Below, one piece after another: positions 41,451 through 52,200 of a DNA stretch of 64,000 bases (positions within the stretch are counted from its first letter, which is position 1; every line of letters begins with the position of its first letter). Location: contig JAVLRN010000007.1 of the NCBI GenBank assembly GCA_032821775.1, positions 620,001-684,000 of the forward strand, written 5' to 3'. Made by a program: the position numbers and the translations under genes. The notes beneath the pieces are model-generated. The model saw only the letters and a program-made list of their open reading frames with translations, made no database searches and had not been told where the DNA came from. The DNA comes from Sanguinoderma infundibulare. Its lineage: Eukaryota; Basidiomycota; Agaricomycetes; Polyporales; Polyporaceae.

Positions 41451-43064
41451 ATGCGTCTCTTGCAGAGAACAGGCATTGAAACATCTCTTCTCAGGGCTTC
41501 TGACCAGGATGATGAAGGCCAAAAAAGAACATCTCTTAACCTAGATATCCTGCGCATGGTCATCACCTTCCTCCCAGTGACCGACCTGAAGCAAGTCGCC
41601 GTCGCTTCCTACCCACTCCGCGAGGAGGCTTCCCGGGAAATCCTCATCAGAGGCGTACACTTTCGCAGAGCCACCGCCAGGCTCCAGTCGTTTTGCCAAT
41701 TTATGCTCAAGAGAGACACCCCTTTGTTCCCCTTCCTTCACAAGCTTGTCCTAGAGCATATCCCTGATCGTCCCTCAGACGAATTCAACCCTGGCGACCT
41801 CCTCGAGGTCCTCTCTCGCGCGACGCACATCCGCGACCTCCGCATACGATGGTGCGACCACCTGTTCACTGCGGACTCCGACAAGCGCCTCCCAGTCATT
41901 CTCCCCCACTTCCAAGCTCTCCGCCGACTCGAAGTCTGGACACGCCACAACACCACTGACCCATTCGTCGCCAACACAGTGCTCGCCCTCCGCCTCCAGC
42001 TCCGCACTTTGGAAGTTCCTCACGACGAAGACAATCGACTCCCTCGCGACTTTCCGAATCTCCTCGCAGAGCGACAGCAGTCCCTCCATCGCCTCCGCAT
42101 CTGTTACCCCGACTTCACGAGCATCACTTGGGCCCCCCTCTCCTCCGTCCGCGTGCTATTCCTGACGATCGGCAACAAGATCCCAAGCCTCCCCCATATA
42201 GCTGAGATCTTCCCGAACATCCGCGAGCTCACCGTCTTCGCCGTCGGCTTCGAAGTCGACTTTACCAACCCGGCGCCCGAACACGCCAGAGCCCGTCAAG
42301 ATGCGATCGCGTTCCAGAGCTCGGGCAGGGGTTGGAAGAGCCTGGACGTCCTCACCACAAGCACCATCGGCGACCCGTGGGTGCTCTGCTTGACGTGCCC
42401 CGTCGGGAGCGTTCGGCTAGGGAACTATGATTGCGGGAGCCATGCCGCCTTCGTGGACGTCGTGTCGCGCACACGTCCGAAGAAGGCCGCTTTGAACCTC
42501 ACGTGCGCGCAGCACTGCGTGAAGCCGACGTCTGCGCCGAACATCCTTGTCTACCCAGCCGGCGCCCAGGGTGTTGTTGAAGGAGCGACTCACGCCACCT
42601 TGCCTTTCACCATCTCTTCGTTCCAGGCCGATCAGACTACGTCTGGCATGGTCGTGCGTGCCTTCATCTTTCGAGATTATGGAATCATCTACTAACTTAT
42701 TATGCTGTGGGTGTAGGACGTTATTGCATCCCACATCAAAGATTCCCGCCTGCAGTACCTCCACGTTGCGTTCGCGGAGTTCTTCATATTCGGGGAGATC
42801 GACGAGCGCGTCCTGAACCCGCGGGACATCCATCCACGTACCGTGAAGATCATCGAAGAGATCAACGTCGCGCTCCTGGTTTCGGAGATTGCGGCTGCAG
42901 GGACGCATCTGCGGATCATCGTCCTTACTCTCGCGACGCGAGACCAGAGCGTGTGGATGATCGATAGAAGGGATGGTGGCCAGACGGTCACCAGAATTGA
43001 GAATTCGCACTCTGCGAGGGAGATCGTAGAACGGGAGGAGCGTGCGTACTTGTATGCCAATTGA
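41451..43064 (+). CDS. F-box-like protein
   Basis: Probable SCF substrate adaptor. An F-box-like motif lies near the N-terminus (TSLNLDILRMVITFLPVTDLKQVAVASYPLREEASR). It is followed by leucine-rich segments (RDLRIRWC, RRLEVWTR, RTLEVPHD, HRLRICYPD, RELTVFAVG) that resemble degenerate LRRs. The start is ATG 41451. One 62-nt intron near 42654-42715 joins SGMVV to DVIASHIKDS. The second exon ends at TGA 43062-43064. The protein is about 515 residues. The next 1.5 kb holds a decayed tandem copy. Confidence 0.75.
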
Positions 43065-43104
43065 TGCTCTGACTGCTTTCTTGCAGTGCGATTGTGGTTT
43101 ATGC

Positions 43105-44643
43105 ATGAATGTCCTGTTCCGCAATGACTTCTCACTTTCCCGGTATTTGTCATATAGGAACTTCATGGGCGTCCATTTTCAAGATTCCGCCAGGTTGAAA
43201 TCATTGTCCCAGTTCATGCTTGAACGCGATCCCCCTCTTTACCCCCTTCTTCGCTGTATCAGCGTTTATCATTCCGAGAATGATGGCATTTGGGACCACG
43301 GTTAAATGATCTACTCGAACTGCTTTGCAGGGCGACACACCTCCAGCAGCTTCAGCTCCAATGGGCTGGCCCCCCTTTCACCCCAGAGTTTGACTGACGT
43401 CTAACTACCGTCATTCCCCGACTACGACACCTCCGCCAACTTGCGATTTGTTCTCCAGGAGGGCGCACAAACAAGCTCGTCGCACATACCGTGCTTAATC
43501 TTCGCTCTCAGGTGCACAGCTTGAGTTTGCTTTCTACAGAGCAGGTCCTCAACGTTGCGATTCCGCACGATCTCGGAAAGCATCAGAAGTCCCTCCGCCG
43601 ACTTCGCGTCTTTTGTCCGGACCTCGCGAGCAGGCCCTGGACGCCCCTCCCCTCAGTTCGCACCCTCATCCTGGCGCTCCGTCCTTTGACCCAGTTGCCG
43701 ACCCTTCAGCACCTCACACGCACCTTTCCCCGTCTTCGTGAGCTCGCCATCTCCATAGTGGGACTGCAAGATCACGACTACCTCCGCATCGTACCGGCTG
43801 CCCGCATAAGGGCCCGCAAGGATGCGATGAACTTCCAGGAGTCTGGAAGAGCCTAGACAGTCTTGCCGCGCCCAGCATCGCGGATATTTGGGTGGTGTAC
43901 CCGATGTGCCTGGTGGGATCCGTGCGATTCGGTCAATACGATGTCAGAGACCACGCAAAGGTCGTCGACGTCGTCACTCGCATGCGGCCGAAGAGGGTCA
44001 CCATGAATCTGCAGTGCACAAAGGACTGCCTGCATCCGGCGAAGAAGAGCGTCTTCCGCTTCCCGACAGACGCGGATCCCCACACCGGAGCGGTGACTCA
44101 CGCAGTCATCTTTTTAATGATGCGAGAAGATTCGTTGCAATGTCCAAACAGGTTGGACCAGAGCACGGCTGGGATCGTTGTAAGCCGATCCTGCTCTGCA
44201 CGTCTAGTACTCCAACTCGCTAACATCCTGTGGTCGGTGCAGAAGACGATCGGATCCCACGTTGGACCGCCCAGTCTGGAGTACGTTCACGCCGCAATCG
44301 GGGCACATTCCATGTTGACTCGCGACGATTACACAAAGGCGGACAGGGAGATGTATGAGAGTGTCTTGAACCCTGTTGCTCCGATTGAGGTGGACCTCGA
44401 AACGACCTTTATGGGAATCGACATCGCGTTCCTTGTTTCTAAACGGTGGGGAAGCCTTACCTGCCAGTTGTAGTGCTCACCATCACGGGACGGGGACAGA
44501 GCGTGTGGACGATTGACAGGCCCCGGGAAGGCGGACAGGCGATCAGGAGGATTATGGATCCGGTGTCCGCGAGGGAGACCATAGAGTTGGAAGAGCGTGC
44601 GCACATCATTGCCCAGACTCCTACTGGAGGCCAAAACTATTGA
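43105..44643 (+). pseudogene. Decayed tandem paralogue of the F-box gene
   Basis: Blocks line up with the intact gene: GVHFQDSARLKSLSQFMLERDPPLYP, SLRRLRVFCPDLASRPWTPLPSVR, FPRLRELAISIVGLQ, GSVRFGQYDVRDHAKVVDVV and GQSVWTIDRPREGGQA. The reading frame is broken near 43304 (frame change), 43396 (TGA), 43850 (frame change) and 44445 (frame change). The F-box itself is missing or unrecognisable. An intron (GTAAGC...GTGCAG) near 44180-44242 matches the intron position of the intact copy, so this was a DNA-level tandem duplication and not a retrocopy. Confidence 0.72.
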
Positions 44644-44828
44644 CCATATCGTGATCTTTACGGTATCTACTTCCTGCAGTCGAGTTTATAGACCCATGTC
44701 TGCCGCGTTCCTTGTACAGTCAAGTTCTTGCATTCCTTCTCGCTGCGTCGTTGTTGCGTCGCAGATTCATATGATCACAATACCCCTAGCAGAGTCCAAT
44801 AGAGTTTGATTCAATTCCTTTCTGAGCC

Positions 44829-44879
44829 GATGTGTGCTGCGGTATCTTCTCCAGAGGAGATGTGTGCTGCGGTATCTTC
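44829..44879. repeat. Direct repeat in the 5' region of the next gene
   Basis: GATGTGTGCTGCGGTATCTTC is present twice, 30 bp apart, about 135-185 bp before the start codon at 45013. It may be a local duplication of a promoter site. Confidence 0.8.
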
Positions 44880-45012
44880 GCCGTCCCGACGCTGCAGTCG
44901 AGAAGTACTTACACAAACTTTACCTGCCACACATATAACCAGCCTGAGGTCGCCCTCATTGGCAAGGAACCACCACCTTGTCCCTACATCCCGTTCACTG
45001 CCAATCGACAAC

Positions 45013-46456
45013 ATGTCCCGCTCATACGGCTACTGGGGAGGTTCTCGCGGGAATCGCAGCTCTTCCTCGTACAGCACCTCCTCCCATAACGCTGCACTAC
45101 CACCAGACCGCGACCTCATGGAAGGCCTACAAAACGAAGCCATCCAGACACTCTCTAAGCCTCGTGTCGATACCTCCATCGGCACCGCTCTCAGGCCCGA
45201 GAACGTGAGGTACCTCGGCTCGTACAATTGGGTCGAGGAAGTCACGCCTACCATCATCGCCCCCGGTAAGTGTACCGTCATTTTGCAAGTGTCGCGCCTT
45301 GGGTTTAAGAAGTACATCTGTGCAGGTTCTCCACCGGAATGGCGGGAACGACCCTTCCCCTATCGTGTTGCGTTCGACACTGGGGTGCGTTACGTCGACC
45401 AGAACGGTTATCGCATGGGCGGTACGTCGACCCTGTTGCCCCTCTTCCGGGCTGTGGACGTCATCGCGGAGGAGAACGCGGATACGTCCCTCGACTGGGG
45501 CTCGGTCGACATCGTCACGGATCGGAATGGCCTGCGCAAATTCATGAGGTGGTTGCAATATTCGGCGGCGAGCAAAGAGCCGCTGAAGGAGTTCCGTATC
45601 GACTTGCAGTTGGGAGGGAAGAAGACGGTGTTGATGCACAGATGGGAGAAACGCACGAGGGAGAACGCGGAGCCTCCAAGGTCCGGATGCGGCATCAATT
45701 TCGAGAAGGAGAGCACGAGGCCGGCGAAGGGATGCGAGAGGAGCACTGGGCACCATCGCATCGTCCAATACGTTAGTGATTTGTGCGCATTTCAAGAAGA
45801 CGTGCGAGACTTACCGTGCATGTTGACAGGACATGGGGGGACTCAAGATGATCGTCCGTTGTGAAGTAGATGCATGCATCCCCGAGCCGGCCTCTACCGC
45901 CAGCACAACCCGGACGACGTCTCCGCGCCCCACTCCACGTACAACTTCGTCCAACGTGGACGATCTTACCGACATCCTCTCCAGCCTGGATGTCTCCAAT
46001 AGCACCACCTCCTCGACCACGTCCCCTGTCACGCAAAGCACCGACGTCGCCGTCATTCGCGCCGGCACCCAACTCCCCCAATCCTCCATGATCGAACTCA
46101 CGACCCGGTCGGTCAAATACGTCGAAGAATTCGATTGGGCGGAGCAATACCCGCAGCTCATGCTCTCGCACGTTCCACACCTCTTCCTCGCCGTGCACGA
46201 CCGCGGCACATTCCAGTGGATCAAAAAGCACGAGCTCGGTACGACCGAGTTCCGGCGGGTCGAGAACGACTCCAGGCTGCAGCAGGCGTTCCGCCAGCTC
46301 GTGAACCTCCTGCGCATGGTCCAGGAATCGGTGAAGGAGCATGGAGCACGTGGACGGCTCAGCATCGTATGTCATGATGGGCGATTGGAGGTGTACGAGC
46401 GCACCTCTGAGCAGGGCACCGTGCCCGATAGCGACTTGGAACGGTTCGGCGTTTGA
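45013..46456 (+). CDS. Fungal protein of the family often mislabelled 'geranylgeranyl pyrophosphate synthetase'
   Basis: Three exons. The protein starts MSRSYGYWGGSRGNRSSSS, a low-complexity Ser/Gly head seen in this family. Conserved blocks are VRYLGSYNWVEEVTPTIIAPGSPPEW, DTGVRYVDQNGYR, VDIVTDRNGLRKFMRWL, GCGINFEKESTR, GHHRIVQYDMGGLKMIVRCEVDA and a C-terminal helix. Introns fall in APG-SPPEW and after IVQY. Members are common in fungal genomes and many database entries call them prenyl synthases. No DDxxD prenyl-synthase motif is present, so that name is not supported. The actual function is unknown. The stop is TGA 46454-46456. A longer frame starts upstream at 44806, but the Met at 45013 matches the family start. 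Confidence 0.75.
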
Positions 46457-47482
46457 TAAGCGGTGATGGTGCTTTTTGTGAGGAGCCAGAGCCGGCGAAG
46501 ATGTGCATTCTACGGACCTGAGCATGGTGCACACGACCGCGCGCTGGCCATGTCGGCGCCCTAGATACGCGCATTCCTGTATCAGTTGCAAATGTCTCGC
46601 ACAATGGCCTCGGATGTAGATGTCGTAAAATGAGAATCGATGAAGTTTTCATGTTTCTCCGATGTCCTGGATGGCAGTACGCTTGTTGTCAGGGCAGATA
46701 GCCTGACGTATGACACAGACAGCTAACTCGCATCCTCCGAGAGGTCGCCAAACATAGAAACTCACCATCTAGCGGTCTCCAGAGTCGCAACGGCGAGTAA
46801 CTTGCTCCCAATTTGGTTCTTTGTTCGCTTGGGAATGCGGAGAGACCTCGGAGCGCGGGGACCGCCAAGGGGAGTGCGGCACCCGACACCTCCCGATATC
46901 CATTGGCAAGGAGTCCGAGCATCGGCGACAGCATTGTTGTCGCCCAGTTCAAGTCGCTCGTACGCTTCACCGCGTATCATATGGCGCATGACTCAGACAT
47001 GAGTGACAATCCATTTGCCTGCAATAGTGGCACACCGATCAATTCGACGAGAAGATCTTATCTTACAGGTGAAAGGGTCACCTTGGACTGCACTGCACAG
47101 TGTGCGAGTCGACGCAAGATCCAAGTTTGTTGTTGGCATCGAACTCAAGTTGAGGCTGGAGCCCCCACACCCAGCACCATTGACGTCTTGATCGCGGCCC
47201 GGGACAGGCCGCGGGCCGAGTCACCGGCATCGCGATGACGTGCAATCGTCCAGCCTCGTACTTCGCTTGAATTATCGTACACAAATTGGTACAGTACAAA
47301 GCTCTATCCTCTGCACGAAAATAAAAAGGACGTAGGTATAGGTATAGCATCCCTGCAGGGCGAGTATCCAATTACCCTGGCATTAGTAGACAACATGGAG
47401 ATCTAGCCGGCCGCGACGCCGAACAGACAGAAGGCCTATACGTGCAAATGAAACAGACCGTGGGCCATTACACAAGACATCC
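46457..47482. other. Convergent intergenic stretch, no gene supported
   Basis: It lies between two convergent 3' ends. Open frames up to about 140 codons exist on the plus strand near 46.8-47.2 kb, but they show no motif and weak coding bias. Confidence 0.45.
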
Positions 47483-49242
47483 TCACACGTACTCTGGAGA
47501 GCCAATCGACCTCGCCTTTGGTGAATCCAACTTCTTGTTCGGGAGGGAGAGCGTGGACGGCGGGTCCGTTGACCCATACGGGGAGCCCTTCATGTCTGCG
47601 ACGTCGACCAGCTCATGCGACTCTACGTTGACGAAGATTTGCTGTGAATGGTGCTGCATCATCATCAGCGTCTCGTAACCGCCGGATAGAAGGGGGAGAT
47701 AGACTGACCTGCTTGCTTCTTTCGCCCGAGTGTAGATTCACGGAGACGTTTCCGGACCGCTCCAACGTCTGGCCGTCGCTGTCGTCATATTGCCATCCGC
47801 GCCGCGAGTTGAGGCTGGACATGAGCGTGTTCGTGTACAGCTTCGGCAGGGGGAGGTTGAAGATGAGGTGAATGGTAGAAGTCTAGAGGCAAAATGGGCC
47901 AAGGACGATCGGAAATCGACTTAGCAGGGGCGGAAGGAGACTGTGCTTACCGATACCAGGTAGGCTGTTAAGTCAACGATTGCGCAAACAGATGTGATGA
48001 GACCGGTCTGGACGGTGACTGTGTCGGACAGTCGACGTAAAGGCCACATGGATCGTGTCAGAAAAACGACGTTCGACGGGATCGCAGTAAACAATTTTCA
48101 GAGACTCACCGCGGATGATTTTGTCGACGATGCCGTCTGTAATCGTCATTCCCGTCTTGTTCTTCCGCTGTTTGAACCCAAACCGAAATTTTGTCAGCGG
48201 CGAGACTGGCACAATGGCTTCCCACCCTTCGTGGGACATACCAAATGCCAGACCAACGCGGCAGTGATCGTGACGTCGACGACCGCGGCGCACACGAGCC
48301 AAAGGATGACGACAGACTTGAATTCCTGAAATCGAGCGTAATATAGGACATGGGTCACTGAGACGGCGGTCGCGACCGCACCCGCTGAGACGGCGCAGAT
48401 GGGGTTTGCCGTTGATTCAACCATGAAGACAAGGCGCGGTGTAAGAATCACGTACCACATGAGCCAATAGCCCCGACTACGACGAATGCGACTACCCATG
48501 GGTTCCGCATCAAGATCCTGAGACGCCAGGCAAAGAAGAGCTGCACCATCAATGTGATTATCGCCTATGAAACCTGTCAGTGGTACCACAAAGCCAGCGA
48601 TTGTGAGAATCTCACTGCTGCGCCGGGGTCTGCGGGGCGGCCAATTTTTCATCTCAGTGGGTGTGATGAAAATCGGCAATGTGGCAGCATACCTGCGCCC
48701 CAAACTGTAGGAGGGCCATTTGTTAGGGAAGACTCGGGAAGACGACAATAGCCTGCACTTACAGATGCTCCCCTTAACGAGTACCTCAGGGTTCCCTGGG
48801 TCTATTGAGCATACGATGGATCTGATAATCGGTCAACGCTGCTCACCGAAGTTGGTTACAAGGGGATCATAGAAGAGGATGATGTCCAAGCAGGTATTGG
48901 CGGTGTCTAGCAAGAACAGCAGGAACACCTGTGAAACGCGCATCGAATCGATCCCAGACCATTATAGGATAGATTCAGCACTCACGAAGATCTTCATCCA
49001 TCTCTGGTCGCTATCCCCGCTTCAGCAGCGCGCAACCGACGCCAGTGACGAGGATGGCACTCACCGCTTGAATTGACTGTAATAGATGTACGTCTGGGTG
49101 ACCGTAATCCCGTACAAGAAGATGTTGATAATCGTGCCGACGACTATTGGACCATAGCTGGAGGAGCAGAGGGTCAGAACCAGCGAGAGGGTATTGGCGA
49201 AGGGACGGGGAGCACTCACACCTGCTGTGCGGGATTGGCCAT
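47483..49242 (-). CDS. Multi-spanning membrane protein, DUF6534-type
   Basis: A large basidiomycete family of unknown function with about seven membrane segments. It starts MANPAQQVYGPIVVGTIINIFLYGI at 49242. Family blocks follow: TQTYIYYSQFKRDQRWMKIFVLFLLFLDTANTCLDI, AIITLMVQLFFAWRLRIL, VVILWLVCAAVVDVTITAALVWHL, KTGMTITDGIVDKIIR and TVQTGLITSVCAIVDLTAYL. A polar C-terminal tail (SSLNSRRGWQYDD...) ends at TGA 47485-47483. At least nine introns are present. The stretch 48570-48790 (between FYDPLVTNF and AIITLMVQ) does not resolve into clean GT-AG exons: the expected donor before AIITLMVQ reads GA. The gene may therefore be damaged or use an unusual splice. Confidence 0.75.
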
Positions 49243-52200
49243 TTTGCGGAAGGACGTTAGTGCGGATGTCCTGGAACACTCGATGCCGTATAGAAGATGG
49301 TTGGAAATGGCAGTGTCCAGCCAAGATGAGTCTAAGGACAAGAGAGCAGGAGGGCCGACGACTGGAGGCAGTCTGGTAAACAAGGGGGAGCCTCAAGCGG
49401 AGGTGCTAGCGATTAAGAATACTTTATACCGCGAAGAGCTCAGTAGCGATGCATAGCGATGGCGCATCTCGCACTGGGAAAATGTCCATTTGCATGAACG
49501 TCCCCCTCGACCCCGTGCAGGCATCAACGGCGGGGGCGGCGCAGTCAAACACCCTAGCTTTCGTCGCGGATCGTTAGCCGTCGATCAACTCCACATGGGT
49601 GTCCGAATGCGTCGGTTTCCGAACGAATGAATGCATCCCGAGGCTTCTAATAGCGGCATACCGGATGTCCGTCAGCAAATCTTCTCCCATCGCGCAAGGG
49701 CACGCGACAAACGGCCAAGCGGCACAGTACCAAACTAACACATACCAGGACGCTGTCGAGCCGTCAACGGAAAACGGCGTCGGGACGGCCCACGTCGGGA
49801 ATGGTGCGTCGGGTACGTAGCCGCAGTAGCACACCGGGATCTCAACTCCAGGCCGTTGACAGCGTGCGGCTTCTCGACACGGTTGAGCAAACCGAACCAT
49901 TCAAGAGCCAATATACGGACTGGGGTCTTTCAACAAGAGGGGCTGGACCTGATGGTAAATCTCCAATGAGAAGCGGGGTTGTGGGGGTGTATTCGCTGGG
50001 ATCTTATATGGGTCGGAACTAGGTTGGAAGTAGAAATTTAGTAGAAAGTTTCAGACGATCGGAGGCTGATGGTGGCGAGAGAGAGGTGTGACCCCCATTG
50101 GCGCCCTAGCTGCTGTCAAATTTAGTCGCGCGTCAAAAGACACAAACCACTCGCGGACTCGGTTCAATTTCATCCGTTCTCCGTTCTACGTCAGTTAGAC
50201 TTTCGACACTAACTGTGCATAAAATCGCGTCGTTTGCTCCGTTCCGTCCATGATGCGGCGCCATTCGTGGTATAGCTGCCTAGCCTAATCTACCCTACCA
50301 CCACTGTGCATCAACGTGGAGCGAGAAGTAGACCGGCTAAGTTCGCGACGCGACGGCGATAACAATAGCTGGACGTCGACCTAGGCAACAATCAATAGTG
50401 CAGCAGTAGCACATAGCAACGTATGGATAATAATAGTCAAGTGTTTTGGCCGTTCACAAGCCTGTTCGCTGATGATGGGAGCCGTCAGCCACCAGATCTG
50501 AACGGTTCAACGAACGAATACGTACTTGCAAACGTTGCGCAATGCGAAAGCAATTTAAACCTCCTCAGTTCGCGACGGAGCGCACATCATCATCAAATTG
50601 CCCCGCGTTTCCTATACTGTACATGTCTTTCTCCTCCGATGGCTTCAGGAATTTGTACACGACATGGTACACAGATTTCCTATCTTCGTCTCGTTGCATA
50701 CCCAAAGTGGACCAGGGTTCTTGTCTGTCCTTCGTATCGACAAAACTGCTCTTGGAGAACGCTTCACGAATAGCCATCCGGCGTAGTCCACGGCTTGATG
50801 TGCGAAGCGAGAGAAAGCTGCCGTTTACGAGCGAGGCTCTGTAGGCTGGCAATTCGGAGGTTCGGGGAACCTCGCTTGAACGTCTCGCTGACCGACCCAG
50901 TGAACGGTTTTACGATTTTGGATCCATATACCAATCGTTCCGGATCCGCTGCTTTGTGAGCACACCGCAGATACTCCAAAGCACACGGCGTGCCTGGGAG
51001 AACGACGTGCGCTAAAGATAAGCGAGATACGCGCACTGCGACGAAAGCATGGATGAAAAATGACGACAGGCACCACTCCTCGGATTATCTACTATCGCGA
51101 GACGAACGTGCACGGTATGAGAAGCCAAGTATATAGCAGTAGAAGCTCGAAGAGAAACGAGCGATTAGTCAACGCTCGGCAAATGCGCAGCCTGGTAACA
51201 AGTGCAAGTGCAAGTGCGCTTCGAGTGGCACAGCCGTTGCTGACAGTACTTGTGTCCCTCGGCGAAATAGAGCCAAAGTCTCGGGGCGGCATCTGCGCTT
51301 TGGGTCTGCCCCGATATCACACGCCGGCGCGCGGTGAACAACGTCGACCCTCTGGAACACAATGCACGGTGGTCGGTGTGGATGGCGAGTGGGCTTTAAT
51401 TCCACTGGATTACCGGCCGCATCTTCGTCATCGCCCGCGATTGTGTCGCCACACCGTACGAGGGTGGAAGGGTGGGGGGGGTTCGGGACGCAGCAGCGCC
51501 ACAGCGCGACGGTCGCCTGGTGGAGATGACAGGAAAGACGTTCACGAGGCTTCATCATTGGAGTATCTAGCATCCTCCGGCAGTCAGCACGACACGGATA
51601 TGCACGCCAAAAGCGGAGTGCTCGCTCGTCTTCCGTCGAGGGGCACTGCGGCGAGGTGGGATGTGTTTGACAACCCTCTCGCGCCACCATGGGTCTAGAA
51701 CGACAAAACGATGGGAATGAGAAAACGACACGGAGATAGAGATACGAGCGTACCGGTCCCTGATACGCGGAGCCGTGTCGTGCCCCGAGCGGCGTGGGTC
51801 CCACCGTGCTTGTGATGCGAGGAGTTCCTGGACGATATGGCCACTAACGGAAAAGCGGTCCCCGATGGACGTCGGGAGAAGCACGACGCACGGGTGGCTG
51901 GGACACTGACGAAAACGCAGGAACTCGACGAGGACGTGAGACTGAGGGGCCCGATGCCGTAACTTGCCGCGGTCAGCTAGCACTTTACTGTACATATGTA
52001 TCACAATCACAGCACCCTCCGAGCACCCACACGTCGCCGCGACGATTACAGACCCAACAGCCGCTCAAACTCGCGAGTCCACCCGCGTCGGGGGTGCTGG
52101 GCCTGTCAATGCCCAATGCCATGACGAATGCGGCAGCCCCAGGCCTGACAGTGATGTGCGCTCGGAGAAACCTGGACGGGGAGGCGGGGGGCGTGCATGG

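Noticed and set aside
45013..46456. Prenyl (geranylgeranyl) diphosphate synthase
   Set aside because: The family is often given this name, but no Asp-rich prenyltransferase motif is present in the protein.
49574..49900. 108-codon minus-strand frame rich in Trp and Cys, possible small secreted protein
   Set aside because: No signal peptide at its start, no third-base bias, and no splice or family support.
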